64,000 nt of DNA from Aminobacter aganoensis (GCF_014206975.1 NZ_JACHOU010000001.1:558001-622000); one strand, 5' to 3'; shown: positions 35,315-44,639, counted from the stretch's first letter. The notes: generated by a model not told the origin, from the sequence alone. Translations and numbers: made by a program.

Positions 35315-36739
35315 TCATCCGCCGCCGAGATGCAACCACCATGTCGCGAGGCTGAGGAAGGCAAGAAAGCCGATCACGTCGGTGATCATGGTCGTGAAGA
35401 TCGATGACGAAATCGCCGGGTCGGCGCCGACCTTGTCGAGCAAAAGCGGAATCAGGATACCGCCGAGTGCCGCCGCCAGCATGTTGAGCACCATCGCCGC
35501 GGCGATGACAAAGCCCAGGTCGGGATTGTGGAACCACAGACCGGCGACCAGGCCGAGGATGGCCGCAATCACCGCGCCGTTGAGCAGCCCGACCATCACC
35601 TCGCGGCGAATGACGCGGCCGGCGTTGTAGATGTCGAGGTCGCGCGTGGCGAGCGCCCGCACCGTCACTGTCATCGTCTGGGTGCCGGCATTGCCGCCGA
35701 GCGAGGCAACGATAGGCATCAGCGCGGCCAGCGCCACCATCTCCTCGATGGTCGCGCCGAACTGGCTGATCACCGACGCCGAAATGAAGGCGGTGCCGAG
35801 ATTGACCAAAAGCCAGGGCACGCGCGAGCGCGAGGTGGCGGCGACGGTGTCCGACAGCTCTTCGTCGCCAACGCCACCCATGCGCAGAAGATCTTCTTCG
35901 GCCTCCTGCTGGATGACGTCGACCACGTCGTCGATGGTCAGCACGCCGACCAGCCGCTCGTTCTCGTCGACGACGGCGGCGGACAGCAGATCGTATTGCT
36001 CGAATTCGCGCGCCGCCTCTTCCTGGTCCATCGTCGCGGGAATGGCGTGCCGCGTCTCGTGCATCACCTCTTCGATCTTGACCGCGCGCTTGGTGCGCAG
36101 GATCTGGTCGAGATCGACAGCCCCAAGAAGCTTGAAGGTCGGGTCGATCACGAAGACCTGGCTGAATTGGTCGGGCAGGTCCTTGTCGTCGCGCAGATAG
36201 TCGATGGTCTGGCCAATGGTCCAGAACGGCGGCACCGCGACGAATTCCGTCTGCATGCGCCGGCCGGCCGATTCTTCGGGATAGTCGAGCGAGCGGCGCA
36301 GCCTGATGCGCTCGGTGAACGGCAGTTGCGCCAGGATCTCGTTCTGGTCCTCGGCGTCGAGATCCTCGAGGATGTAGACGGCGTCGTCGGAATCGAGCTC
36401 CTGGACGGCCTGGGCGATCTGCTCGTTGGGAAGGTTGTCGACGATGTCGAGGCGGATCGCCTCGTCGACCTCGGTCAGCGCCGAAAAGTCGAAGTCGGAC
36501 CCCATCAACTCGACCAGTGCAAGCCGCTGTTCGGGCAGCAACGCCTCCAGCAGGTCGCCGAGTTCGGATTGGTGGAGGCCAGAGACGTCGCGCTTCAGCG
36601 ACAGCGTGTCGCGATCTGCGATCGCCGCGCCGATATGGGCGAGGTACGACGCAAGGATGGCCCCATCCTCGCCGTAGATTTCGGCGCGGACAGAATCAGC
36701 GGCGTCGGCGCCGTGCATATGGTCGTGTCGGGCTTCCAT
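35315..36739 (-). CDS. mgtE: magnesium channel/transporter MgtE
   Basis: This 474-aa protein has the MgtE domain order: an N-terminal helical superhelix (about 30-150), paired CBS domains (about 155-285, with VVDENERLVGVLTIDDVVDVI), and five C-terminal helices with ASLGGNAGTQTM. It is a Mg2+-gated, Mg2+-selective channel of the inner membrane. GGGA lies upstream of the ATG. It is monocistronic, and no Mg2+ riboswitch is visible in the short upstream gap. Confidence 0.93.
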   Translation of the reverse strand: MEARHDHMHGADAADSVRAEIYGEDGAILASYLAHIGAAIADRDTLSLKRDVSGLHQSELGDLLEALLPEQRLALVELMGSDFDFSALTEVDEAIRLDIVDNLPNEQIAQAVQELDSDDAVYILEDLDAEDQNEILAQLPFTERIRLRRSLDYPEESAGRRMQTEFVAVPPFWTIGQTIDYLRDDKDLPDQFSQVFVIDPTFKLLGAVDLDQILRTKRAVKIEEVMHETRHAIPATMDQEEAAREFEQYDLLSAAVVDENERLVGVLTIDDVVDVIQQEAEEDLLRMGGVGDEELSDTVAATSRSRVPWLLVNLGTAFISASVISQFGATIEEMVALAALMPIVASLGGNAGTQTMTVTVRALATRDLDIYNAGRVIRREVMVGLLNGAVIAAILGLVAGLWFHNPDLGFVIAAAMVLNMLAAALGGILIPLLLDKVGADPAISSSIFTTMITDVIGFLAFLSLATWWLHLGGG

Positions 36740-36865
36740 CGGCGCTTCCCGCTTGCGGATTTCGGGATTCGAGGTGGGTTATCCCTAGCCCGCCAAGGGT
36801 CGGAATATCAAATGAAATACCGCACGATCAGGCCTTGCGGATCAGCCATTTCCACCCTGTTCCAA

Positions 36866-37288
36866 TCAGGCCGCATGCTCGCTTGCGCATTGCCTGTGAT
36901 CGGCCAGCACCTCGATGATGCGACAGTCGCAGATACGGCCGTGGCCGCATTCGTCGATCATCCGCGACAGCTCGCCGCGCAGCGCCTGGAGCCGTTCGAT
37001 GCGCCTGTCCACCTCCAGCAGATGCGCCTTGGCGATGCTGTCGGCCTGATGGCACGACGCCTGCGGTTCCTGCGACATGGCGAGAAGCCCGCGGATGTGC
37101 TCGACCTCGAACCCAAGCTCGCGGGCATGGCGGATGAAGTTCAGCCGATCGACCTCCGGTTTGCCGTAGCGGCGCTGGTTGCCCTCGGTGCGCGGTGGCG
37201 CTGCAATCAGCCCGATCTGCTCGTAGAAGCGGATCGTCGGCACTTTCACGCCGGTGCGCCGGGCCAGTTCGCCAATCGGAATGTTCAT
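36866..37288 (-). CDS. heavy-metal-responsive MerR regulator (CadR/ZntR/PbrR type)
   Basis: This 140-aa MerR protein has an N-terminal HTH (IGELARRTGVKVPTIRFYEQIGL) and the metal site of divalent-metal sensors: Cys79 region (ASCHQAD) and the loop ECGHGRICDC. The C-terminus ends HRQCASEHAA, with extra His/Cys as in CadR. It is divergent from the P-type ATPase, 73 nt away, and should bend the promoter at 37302-37332 on binding Zn, Cd or Pb. Confidence 0.9.
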   Translation of the reverse strand: MNIPIGELARRTGVKVPTIRFYEQIGLIAAPPRTEGNQRRYGKPEVDRLNFIRHARELGFEVEHIRGLLAMSQEPQASCHQADSIAKAHLLEVDRRIERLQALRGELSRMIDECGHGRICDCRIIEVLADHRQCASEHAA

Positions 37289-37301
37289 CTCGAAAAACCT
37301 C

Positions 37302-37332
37302 TTGATCCTCTAGTGGCTAGAGATTCTAGCAT
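37302..37332 (+). promoter_or_regulatory. MerR-type promoter and operator of the metal ATPase gene
   Basis: TTGATC (-35, 37302-37307) and TAGCAT (-10, 37327-37332) are separated by 19 bases, the overlong spacer typical of MerR-controlled promoters. The spacer contains the perfect dyad CTCTAG-TGG-CTAGAG (37308-37322). Its position between regulator and ATPase matches zntA/cadA promoters. Confidence 0.88.
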
Positions 37333-37361
37333 CAGGTCATATAGGATTGAAAGGACTTGAA

Positions 37362-39701
37362 ATGAACGATGCCAGCATCGGCAGGACGCGCTTTCGCGTC
37401 GGCGGCATGGACTGCGCCTCCTGCGCGACCAAGATCGAAAACGCGGTGACCCGCCTCCCCGGGATTACCGAAGTTGGCATCTCGGTCTCGGCAGGCACCA
37501 TGACGGTGTCGCATCGCGGCCCGGCCCCGACCACCGAGATTTCGCGGCAGGTCAAGGCGCTCGGCTATTCCGTCGCTTCGCTGGGCGCGGCGCGGACCGC
37601 GGAACCGAAGGCCAAGGCGCACGAGCACGGCCCGGGCTGCAGCCACGATCATGATCACAAGGGGCATGACCATTCAGGTCATGATCACTCAGGCCACGAC
37701 CATCCGGGACACGACCATTCCGGGCATGATCACAAGCACGATCACTCGGGTCACGATCACACGGGCCACGGCCACGGCGGTGTTGCTGCCCATGACGAAC
37801 CTGCCGACGCGGGCCACAACCACTTCGACCTCGATGACGGACCCTGGTGGAAAACCCGCAAGGCGAAGATGACCATCGCCTGTGGCACGGCGCTTGTCGC
37901 CGCCTACGCCATCGGTCAGCTGATGCCGCAGATCGGACACTGGGCCTTCCTGGTGGCGCTGGCCGTCGGCCTGATCCCCGTCGCCCGCCGCGCCTATGCC
38001 GGCGCCATCACCGGCACGCCTTTCTCCATCGAGACGCTGATGACGATCGCCGCCGTGGGCGCGGTCTTCATCGGTGCCACCGAGGAAGCGGCGATGGTGG
38101 TACTGCTGTTCCTCATCGGCGAGCTGCTCGAGGGCGTTGCTGCCCGCCGCGCCCGCGCCAGCATCCGCGGCCTAGCCGACCTCGTCCCCAAGACCGCCTT
38201 GGTCGAAGAAGGTGGCGTGACGCGTGAAGTCCCAGCCGACTCGCTGGCGCTCGGCTCGGTGATCCTGATTCGCCCCGGCGACCGGGTCGCGGCCGACGGC
38301 ACCGTCGTCGAAGGCTCGAGCACGCTCGACGAAGCGCCTGTCACCGGCGAAAGCGTGCCGAAGCTGAAGAGCGTCGGCGACGCCGTCTTTGCCGGCACCA
38401 TCAACACCGACGCCGTGCTCAAGGTTCGTGTCACGGCAACCTCGGCCGACAACACCATCGCCCGCGTCATCCAGCTGGTCGAGGAGGCCCAGGAGAGCAA
38501 GGCCCCGACCGAGCGCTTCATCGATCGCTTCTCGCGCTACTACACGCCCGCGGTGCTTGTCGTCGGCGCGCTGGTCGCCGTCATGCCGCCGCTGGTTGCC
38601 GGTGGCGACTGGCAGGAATGGATCTACAAGGGCCTCGCCATCCTGCTGATCGGCTGCCCCTGCGCCCTGGTCATCTCGACACCCGCTGCCATTGCCGCCG
38701 GCCTGTCCGCTGGCGCGCGCCGCGGCCTGCTGCTCAAGGGTGGCGCCGTGCTGGAAGGGATGCGCCGGGTGACCTCGGTCGCGCTCGACAAGACCGGCAC
38801 GCTGACCGAAGGCAAGCCGAAGGTGACGGACATCGTCGCCATCGGCCGTTCCGAGGCAAATGTCCTGTCGCTGGCCGCAGCACTCGAGACCGGCTCCAGC
38901 CACCCGCTGGCGGTTGCCATCCTCGGCCGCGCCAAGGCCGATGGCGTGCCTGTGCCCCCGGCCGTGGCGGCGAAGGCCGTCGCCGGCAAGGGCGTCACGG
39001 CCAAGGTCGGCGGCGAAGAGGTGTTCCTCGCCTCCCCGAATGCCGCCGACGATCTCGCGGCTCTCAGCGCCGAGCACAAGGAACGGATTGCGGCCTTCAA
39101 TGCCGAGGGCAAGACCGTCTCGGTGCTTCTGGTCGACAGCAAGGCAATCGGCCTCATCGCCATGCGCGACGAGCCGCGTCCCGACGCCGTCGCCGCCCTA
39201 GCGAGGCTGAAGGCCGAAGGCATCTCAACGGTGATGCTGACCGGCGACAACGAGGCCACCGCACGTGCCATCGGCAAGGGCCTCGGCATCTCGGTACGAG
39301 CCGGCTTGCTGCCCGACGACAAGCAGCGCATCGTTCGCGAGTTGCAGCAGCAGGGCCAGGTGGTCGCCAAGGTCGGCGACGGCATCAACGACGCCCCTGC
39401 CCTTGCGGCCGCCGATTTCGGCATCGCCATGGGCGGCGGCACCGACGTCGCGCTGGAGACCGCCGATGCAGCCATCCTCCATGGCCGCGTCAGCGATATC
39501 CCCGACATGATCGCACTTTCGAAGTCGGTGATGGGCAACATCACCCAGAACATCACCATCGCGCTCGGCTTGAAGGCCGTGTTCCTGGTAACGACGATCA
39601 TTGGCCTCACCGGCCTGTGGCCGGCGATCCTGGCCGACACCGGCGCGACGGTCCTTGTGACGGCAAACGCCATGCGGCTGCTCGCCTGGCGCGGCCGGTG
39701 A
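37362..39701 (+). CDS. heavy-metal P1B-type ATPase (Zn/Cd/Pb exporter)
   Basis: This 779-aa pump has an N-terminal HMA domain with GGMDCASC (Cys18/Cys21), a His/Asp-rich linker (about residues 93-141) and eight expected membrane helices. Further marks are the CPC ion site (432-434), the phosphorylated Asp476 in DKTGTLTEGKP, SSHPLA, and the hinge GDGINDAPALAAADFGIAMG. The CPC motif with this regulator and linker points to ZntA/CadA-type Zn2+, Cd2+ and Pb2+ export rather than copper. The ATG at 37362 has AGGA seven bases upstream. A strong terminator follows. Confidence 0.92.
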   Translation: MNDASIGRTRFRVGGMDCASCATKIENAVTRLPGITEVGISVSAGTMTVSHRGPAPTTEISRQVKALGYSVASLGAARTAEPKAKAHEHGPGCSHDHDHKGHDHSGHDHSGHDHPGHDHSGHDHKHDHSGHDHTGHGHGGVAAHDEPADAGHNHFDLDDGPWWKTRKAKMTIACGTALVAAYAIGQLMPQIGHWAFLVALAVGLIPVARRAYAGAITGTPFSIETLMTIAAVGAVFIGATEEAAMVVLLFLIGELLEGVAARRARASIRGLADLVPKTALVEEGGVTREVPADSLALGSVILIRPGDRVAADGTVVEGSSTLDEAPVTGESVPKLKSVGDAVFAGTINTDAVLKVRVTATSADNTIARVIQLVEEAQESKAPTERFIDRFSRYYTPAVLVVGALVAVMPPLVAGGDWQEWIYKGLAILLIGCPCALVISTPAAIAAGLSAGARRGLLLKGGAVLEGMRRVTSVALDKTGTLTEGKPKVTDIVAIGRSEANVLSLAAALETGSSHPLAVAILGRAKADGVPVPPAVAAKAVAGKGVTAKVGGEEVFLASPNAADDLAALSAEHKERIAAFNAEGKTVSVLLVDSKAIGLIAMRDEPRPDAVAALARLKAEGISTVMLTGDNEATARAIGKGLGISVRAGLLPDDKQRIVRELQQQGQVVAKVGDGINDAPALAAADFGIAMGGGTDVALETADAAILHGRVSDIPDMIALSKSVMGNITQNITIALGLKAVFLVTTIIGLTGLWPAILADTGATVLVTANAMRLLAWRGR
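37638..37784 (+). repeat. histidine-rich coding repeat within the metal ATPase
   Basis: About eight imperfect units encode (G)HDHSGHDH-like peptide repeats between the HMA domain and the first membrane helix. Unit length is about 15 nt, with synonymous and Ser/Pro/Thr changes. It probably binds zinc. Copy number may vary between strains. Confidence 0.85.
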
Positions 39702-39726
39702 AGCGGCCGGAGAAATGACAGTCTTG

Positions 39727-39760
39727 CGGGCCGCCCGGGTCAGACCCGGGCGGCCCGTTT
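39727..39760 (+). terminator. strong intrinsic terminator after the metal ATPase
   Basis: Two perfect 15-nt inverted arms (CGGGCCGCCCGGGTC and its complement) with a single base at the centre are followed by TTT, 25 nt after the stop. The rest of the gap to 39997 holds only a short palindrome (ATGGCCGA-GATA-TCGGCCAT at about 39776) and no recognisable gene. Confidence 0.85.
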
Positions 39761-39997
39761 GACAATCCTGCCCATATGGCCGAGATATCGGCCATGCAAA
39801 AATCCTTTGCCATCCTCGTCATCTGCAAAGGCGGCCTCCAAATAGGCTGATAGCCTGGTGCCACTACCTGCGAGAGCAAGAGCGGCACCAGGAACGCGAC
39901 ACCCTCACCACATCACGAATCTGCCTGTCCCGGCCGAGCGATCTGCTGCGTTGTCGCGCGCCGCTCGTTGCCGACGGCATTCCTTTGGACTGTTCAA

Positions 39998-40204
39998 ATG
40001 ACCTTCAAATACAGCTTCACCTTCCCGATCAGCGGCGCAAACAAGCTGCCTCGTTTCAAGGACTGGGCGGCACAACACGCGGCCGATATCGACGTCAGCC
40101 TGCCGCCTCAGGTTCCGGTGAAGAGCGAGAGCCTGACGATCCGCCTCAAGTCCGCCGACGACCGGCAACAGCTCATGACCAAGCTTGCCGGCGTCGACCT
40201 GTAA
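39998..40204 (+). CDS. small hypothetical protein
   Basis: This 68-aa frame starts MTFKYSFTFPISGANKLP and ends in DDRQQLMTKLAGVDL. It is soluble, with alternating strand-like and helical segments, and no family is recognised. No convincing Shine-Dalgarno sequence precedes the ATG, and an in-frame ATG lies at 39968. Codon use looks like that of the neighbours. It is flanked by non-coding stretches. Confidence 0.5.
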   Translation: MTFKYSFTFPISGANKLPRFKDWAAQHAADIDVSLPPQVPVKSESLTIRLKSADDRQQLMTKLAGVDL

Positions 40205-40428
40205 CGCCTAGCGACGGTGACGGGCCAGCCCCGTCACCGCTCACTTGCGGCAGGTCATGCACCATAGGCCGCACTGCCCCGGACAACTCGGCATCCTTCT
40301 TGCCCCGGCCCCGCAATCGGCATCAGGCTGGGCCGGGCATTTTGACAACCTTGCCCACACCCCATAAGTTCGCCGGACCAGCAGTCGTCCGCTCCGGATG
40401 GAGCAGGCCTTTCGAAGAGATCGGCGAC

Positions 40429-40929
40429 ATGATGACCTCGGCATTGGCACTTCTTCTGGCGATGTTCACCTCCTCCGCAGCGATTGCGGACGAGAATGCC
40501 TTTCTCGAAGCTCTTTCCGGCAATTGGCATGGTGGTGGGCAGGTACGATTGAAACCCGGCGCGATGCCGCTTTCCGTCTCCTGCAGCCTCGATTCCCGCG
40601 CCGACGGCACGGCCCTCAACCTCGCTGGCGCCTGCCGCGCTAAAGTCATGTTCTCCCGCCGCATAGGTGTCGATCTTCAAGCCAACGGCAGGCGCTACAC
40701 CGGCTCATATGTCGGTTCGAGGCGTGGTGCCGCGCGGCTTTCCGGCACCCGCACCGGCGACACGCTCAATCTCCAGATCGTCTGGCCGGACAAGGGCTCC
40801 GGCTCGCGCGTCGCCAGCATGCAACTGGCAAGCGTCGGCACCGGGCATATGCGGATCGTCACCATCGAACCGCATCCCCAGACAGGAAAGAAGGTCGTGA
40901 CGGCGACAATCGAGCTGACCCGCAACTAG
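40429..40929 (+). CDS. secreted protein of unknown function
   Basis: This 166-aa protein has a Sec signal peptide (MMTSALALLLAMFTSSAAIADE, cleavage after about residue 20). The mature part is beta-rich, with one Cys pair (SCSLDSR, GACRAK) and repeated Gly/Arg strands (GRRYTGSYVGSRRGAARLSG). The pattern suggests a small periplasmic beta-barrel of the lipocalin-like kind, but I cannot name a family. The two adjacent ATGs lack a strong ribosome binding site. Confidence 0.65.
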   Translation: MMTSALALLLAMFTSSAAIADENAFLEALSGNWHGGGQVRLKPGAMPLSVSCSLDSRADGTALNLAGACRAKVMFSRRIGVDLQANGRRYTGSYVGSRRGAARLSGTRTGDTLNLQIVWPDKGSGSRVASMQLASVGTGHMRIVTIEPHPQTGKKVVTATIELTRN

Positions 40930-41175
40930 CTGGCCTCGCATCGAGCTTTCAGGACATCCGTTCACTTCCGAAGCGCTGCTGTCGCGGCTACGGAACCGAC
41001 ACGATGCCCAGCCCTTGGGGCGGCTGGCATCCCAGGACGCCGCAATCAACGGCAGCAAGGCTGCGCAACTCTCTGTAATTCCTGAAAAACACCGGCGAGC
41101 CCCGGGGTGGCTCAAGCTGTTTCATCCTGGATGGAACAGCTCGCTCAGGTGATTTGGTATTCACCTGAAAAGTGA

Positions 41176-41260
41176 TGGTGCGGTCGAGAAGACTCGAACT
41201 TCCACGGGTTGCCCCACAGCGACCTCAACGCTGCGCGTCTACCAATTCCGCCACGACCGC
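41176..41260 (-). tRNA. tRNA-Leu (anticodon GAG)
   Basis: On the minus strand, acceptor arms GCGGTCG (41260-41254) and CGACCGC (41186-41180) pair. The D-loop holds AATTGGTAGACGC, the anticodon stem-loop is CAGCG-TTGAGGT-CGCTG, a long variable arm is present as in class II tRNAs, and the T-loop reads GTTCGAGTC. Discriminator A and an encoded CCA (41178-41176) follow. It decodes CUC/CUU leucine codons. Confidence 0.95.
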
Positions 41261-41468
41261 ACTGTCACGAAGGGCCGGTCCGAACCGGCTCGCGGCATGT
41301 AGCAAATCGTTTCCGGGGAAACAAGCGCCCTGTGCGATATTCGTCCATCATTCTTGCTTGCCGCAGCGGAAGACGCCGCCACTTCAGGCAATAGCCGGCT
41401 TTCCGGGCGCGGGGACTGGACGTTTTGGCCGCAAGCGGCCATATCAGGCCGAAGAACGGACCGTCCAG

Positions 41469-42209
41469 ATGACCGAACGCAGCCTGATCGCCACGTCGTT
41501 TCTCGCCCTTCCCGGCTCAGCCCCGGTCGAATGGCGAATCGAACCCGGCCTTACCCCCTACGACCAGGCACTCGCGATCATGGAAGAGCGCGCCGACGCG
41601 ATTCGCCAGGGCAGTGCCGGCGAGATGGTCTGGCTGGTCGAGCATCCGCCGATCTACACCGCCGGCACCAGCGCCCAGGAACAGGATCTGGTCGAGCCCG
41701 ACCGCTTCCCCGTCTTCAAGACCGGCCGCGGCGGCGAATACACCTATCACGGCCCCGGCCAGCGTGTGGCCTACGTCATGCTCGACCTCAAGCGCCGGCG
41801 CGAGGACGTGCGCGCCTTCGTCGCGGCACTCGAGGCCTGGATCATATTGGCGCTCGCCGCCTTCAACGTGAAGGGCGAACGCCGCGAGGACAGGGTCGGT
41901 GTATGGGTGGTCAGACCCGACCGCCCGGCCCTGCCGGACGGTTCACCCGCGGAAGACAAGATTGCCGCCATCGGCATACGCCTGCGTCGCTGGGTGAGCT
42001 TCCACGGCATCGCCATCAACGTCGAACCCGAGCTCGGCCACTTCTCCGGCATCGTGCCTTGCGGCGTCACCGACCACGGCGTCACCAGCCTTGTCGACCT
42101 TGGCCTGCCGGTGACGATGAGCGACCTCGACGTTGCGCTCAAGGCGGCGTTCGAAGAGATATTCGGACCGGCAGACATGATCGCCGAGAGCGTCCGAAAG
42201 ACCGCCTAG
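41469..42209 (+). CDS. lipB: octanoyl-(acyl-carrier protein):protein N-octanoyltransferase
   Basis: LipB (246 aa) moves the octanoyl group from acyl-carrier protein to lipoyl domains of 2-oxoacid dehydrogenases and GcvH. The family motifs are present: [39 protein letters not shown], the catalytic Lys in [19 protein letters not shown], and the catalytic Cys in GIVPCGV. The ATG at 41469 is the first that fits the family N-terminus. It is monocistronic. Confidence 0.94.
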   Translation: MTERSLIATSFLALPGSAPVEWRIEPGLTPYDQALAIMEERADAIRQGSAGEMVWLVEHPPIYTAGTSAQEQDLVEPDRFPVFKTGRGGEYTYHGPGQRVAYVMLDLKRRREDVRAFVAALEAWIILALAAFNVKGERREDRVGVWVVRPDRPALPDGSPAEDKIAAIGIRLRRWVSFHGIAINVEPELGHFSGIVPCGVTDHGVTSLVDLGLPVTMSDLDVALKAAFEEIFGPADMIAESVRKTA

Positions 42210-42353
42210 GAACCCGCCTGCCGCCCCCAACATTGCGGCGGGCTTCAAGCGCAGTGTCGAGCCCTCGGCTCATTCCGGCATCGGGATATGTCCCGGTGCC
42301 GCATTCCTCATCGGTTCAGAACCCCATCGAAAAGAGGCCGAACCGGCATTCAA

Positions 42354-42440
42354 TCACAGTGCGCCGATCCACATCGCCATGGTGACGAGGAAGGTGCTCA
42401 TGCAGACCATCGAAATGACATCCTGTACCAGCTCAGCCAT
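42354..42440 (-). CDS. 28-aa membrane peptide under LexA-type control, SidA-like candidate
   Basis: A 28-codon frame starts at ATG 42440 and ends at TGA 42354. The peptide begins MAELVQDVISMVCM and continues as a hydrophobic stretch to MAMWIGAL. One membrane helix spans about residues 8-28, with acidic residues (Glu3, Asp7) at the N-end, no Lys or Arg and six Met. AGGAG sits six bases before the ATG. Immediately upstream are three GTTC half-sites seven bases apart and a TTGACA hexamer. Size, helix and SOS-type promoter recall SidA, the 29-aa division inhibitor of Caulobacter. Homology to SidA is not claimed; function is inference. Confidence 0.72.
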   Translation of the reverse strand: MAELVQDVISMVCMSTFLVTMAMWIGAL

Positions 42441-42462
42441 CTGTCGCTCCTGTTTTTAATAT

Positions 42463-42497
42463 GTTCGTAATTTGTTCTATTTTTGTTCAAATGTCAA
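42463..42497 (-). promoter_or_regulatory. triple LexA half-site (SOS box) and -35 element
   Basis: GTTC occurs at 42463, 42474 and 42485, each pair separated by exactly seven bases (GTTC-N7-GTTC-N7-GTTC). That is the alphaproteobacterial LexA box, here as two overlapping boxes. TTGACA (42497-42492 on the minus strand) adjoins them, so LexA would cover the promoter of the 28-aa peptide. No plus-strand gene lies nearby. Confidence 0.8.
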
Positions 42498-42666
42498 CGT
42501 GCGCCAATTGCATTCGGGCGCCGGCGTTCGCGCCGAGCGATTCGACAGTAAATGAAGGGTTTATGCGCGCGAACGACCACCGCCGCGCGTTAACGAACGC
42601 GCGTCAGCCATCACCGGCATTGAAGTGAAGTCTGCAGGAATAGGCGCCCGGGGTGACCGCCCGCAG

Positions 42667-43356
42667 CTAGCGCAGCGGAACGATCTTGCCCTCGGCGAGC
42701 GTCACGCGGCGGTCCATGCGCCCGGCCAGTTCGTGGTTGTGCGTGGCAATCAGCGCCGCCAGACCGGATTGCCTGACGAGCGCCGAAAGCGCGTCGAAGA
42801 CATAGCCTGCCGTCACCGGGTCGAGATTGCCGGTCGGCTCGTCGGCCAGCAGCACCAGCGGCGCATTGGCCACCGCTCGTGCGATCGCCACGCGCTGCTG
42901 CTCGCCGCCGGAGAGCTCGGACGGCCGGTGCTCGGCGCGCTTGCCGATCTTCATGTAGTCGAGCAGTTGCGCCGCACGCTCGCTCGCCTGGGCAGGGCTG
43001 AGCCCCTTCAGCAGCTGCGGCATCATCACATTCTCCAGCGCCGAGAATTCGGGCAGCAGGTGATGGAACTGATAGACGAAGCCGACGTCGTTGCGGCGGA
43101 TCGCGGTACGCTCGTCGTCCGAAAGCCGCCCGCAGGCGCGTCCGTTCAGGATGACGTCGCCGCCGTCCGGGCGCTCCAGCAGGCCGGCGGTGTGCAGCAG
43201 CGTCGACTTGCCGGCGCCCGACGGCGCCACCAACGCCACCATCTCGCCCGGCGTGAGCGAGAAGTTGGCGTCATTCAGGATCGTCAGCTTGCGCGAGCCC
43301 TGCTCGTAATGGCGTTCGACGCTCTTGAGTTCGATAACGGCTTCAGTGGCCATCAT
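42667..43356 (-). CDS. lolD: lipoprotein-releasing ABC transporter ATP-binding protein
   Basis: This 229-aa ABC ATPase has the Walker A segment APSGAGKS (44-51; the usual first Gly is Ala), the signature ELSGGEQQR, Walker B VLLADEP, and the LolD/MacB-type GNLDP. It powers release of outer-membrane lipoproteins from the inner membrane to LolA. The first of two ATGs overlaps the lolC stop. Confidence 0.92.
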   Translation of the reverse strand: MMATEAVIELKSVERHYEQGSRKLTILNDANFSLTPGEMVALVAPSGAGKSTLLHTAGLLERPDGGDVILNGRACGRLSDDERTAIRRNDVGFVYQFHHLLPEFSALENVMMPQLLKGLSPAQASERAAQLLDYMKIGKRAEHRPSELSGGEQQRVAIARAVANAPLVLLADEPTGNLDPVTAGYVFDALSALVRQSGLAALIATHNHELAGRMDRRVTLAEGKIVPLR

Positions 43357-44639
43357 TCGTACCTCAGCGCTTCGACCGGATCGAGCGTTGCCGCCCGCCA
43401 TGCCGGAAACAGTGTCGCGAGGAACGACAGCACAAGCGCCATGAGAACCACCGATACCGTCTCACTCACATCCATCTTGGCCGGCAGCTGGCTGAGGAAA
43501 TAGAGCTCGGGATTGAACAGAACCGTGCCCGACAGCCACGAGAAGAACTGCCTGATGCGCTCGACATTGAGGCAGATGACGACGCCGAGCAGCACGCCGG
43601 CAATGGTGCCGGTCATGCCGATGGCCGCGCCCGTCATCAAGAAGATGCGCATGACGGCACCCCGCGTCGCGCCCATCGTGCGCAGGATGGCGATGTCGTG
43701 ACCCTTGTCCTTCACCAGCATGATGAGGCCTGAAATGATGTTCAGCGCCGCGACCAGCACGATCAGCGTCAGGATCATGAACATGACGTTGCGTTCGACC
43801 TGCAGCGCGGAAAAGAAGGTCTGGTTGCGCTGGCGCCAGTCGGTCAGGAAGATCGGCCGCTGGGCCGCCTCCTCCACCTTGGTCTTCAGCGCATCGACAT
43901 CGTCGGGATTGTCGACATAGATCTCGATCGAGCCGACCTTGCCTTCGGAATTGAAGTAGAGCTGGGCCTCGTTGAGCGGCATGAAGACGATCGAGCTGTC
44001 ATACTCGGACATGCCGACCTCGAAGATGCCGGAGATCGGATAGGCTTTCGCCCGCGGCGTCGTGCCCATCGGCGTGACGTCGCCGTCTGGCGAGATCAGC
44101 CGGATGGAATCGCCCAGCACCAGGCCCATGTTCTCGGCCATGCGCTTGCCGATGACGACGCCCTCGCCCTCGTCGAAGCCGACGATCGAGCCCTGCTTGA
44201 TGTTGTTGGCGACCAGCGTCACCTTGCCGAGGTCGCTGCCCCTGATGCCGCGCACCAGCGCGCCGGCACCCGCGCCGACATTGCCCTGTGCCAGCACCTG
44301 GCCCTCGACCAGCGGGATGGCATATTTCACGCCGGCAACGCCGTTGATGCGGTCGGCGACCGCCGAATAGTCCTCGAGCGGCGTATCGATCGCGGTCACG
44401 ACCAGATGGCCGTTGACGCCGAGGATACGGGTCAGGAGTTCGGCGCGAAACCCGTTCATCACCGCCATCACCACGATCAGCGTGGCGACGCCGAGCATGA
44501 TGCCGAGGAACGAGATCGAGGCGATGACCGAGATCACCGTTTCCTTGCGCTTCGAACGCAGGTAGCGCCAGGCCACCATGCGCTCGAACACCGAGAACGG
44601 CCCGGCTCCGGCTGGCTTGGCCGCCGTCACTTGGCTCAT
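43353..44639 (-). CDS. lolC: lipoprotein-releasing ABC transporter permease
   Basis: This 428-aa permease of the LolC/LolE type has one N-terminal helix ([29 protein letters not shown]), a large periplasmic domain and three C-terminal helices with [21 protein letters not shown] single LolC/E-type gene (LolF-like) is usual in alphaproteobacteria, so a homodimer is likely. The start overlaps the proS stop and the stop overlaps lolD. Confidence 0.92.
   Translation of the reverse strand: MSQVTAAKPAGAGPFSVFERMVAWRYLRSKRKETVISVIASISFLGIMLGVATLIVVMAVMNGFRAELLTRILGVNGHLVVTAIDTPLEDYSAVADRINGVAGVKYAIPLVEGQVLAQGNVGAGAGALVRGIRGSDLGKVTLVANNIKQGSIVGFDEGEGVVIGKRMAENMGLVLGDSIRLISPDGDVTPMGTTPRAKAYPISGIFEVGMSEYDSSIVFMPLNEAQLYFNSEGKVGSIEIYVDNPDDVDALKTKVEEAAQRPIFLTDWRQRNQTFFSALQVERNVMFMILTLIVLVAALNIISGLIMLVKDKGHDIAILRTMGATRGAVMRIFLMTGAAIGMTGTIAGVLLGVVICLNVERIRQFFSWLSGTVLFNPELYFLSQLPAKMDVSETVSVVLMALVLSFLATLFPAWRAATLDPVEALRYE

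Noticed and set aside
37638-37784. Short direct repeats resembling a CRISPR array
   Set aside because: The units are about 15 nt, in frame, without spacers, and encode the His-rich linker of the metal ATPase.
41115-41168. Two hairpins beside tRNA-Leu as terminators or an attachment site
   Set aside because: No T-run follows either stem, and no integrase or duplicated tRNA end is present in the window.
42276-42301. Inverted repeat CGGCATCGGGA...TCCCGGTGCCG after lipB as a terminator
   Set aside because: The stem is interrupted and neither strand has a T-run; it may only be a structural hairpin.
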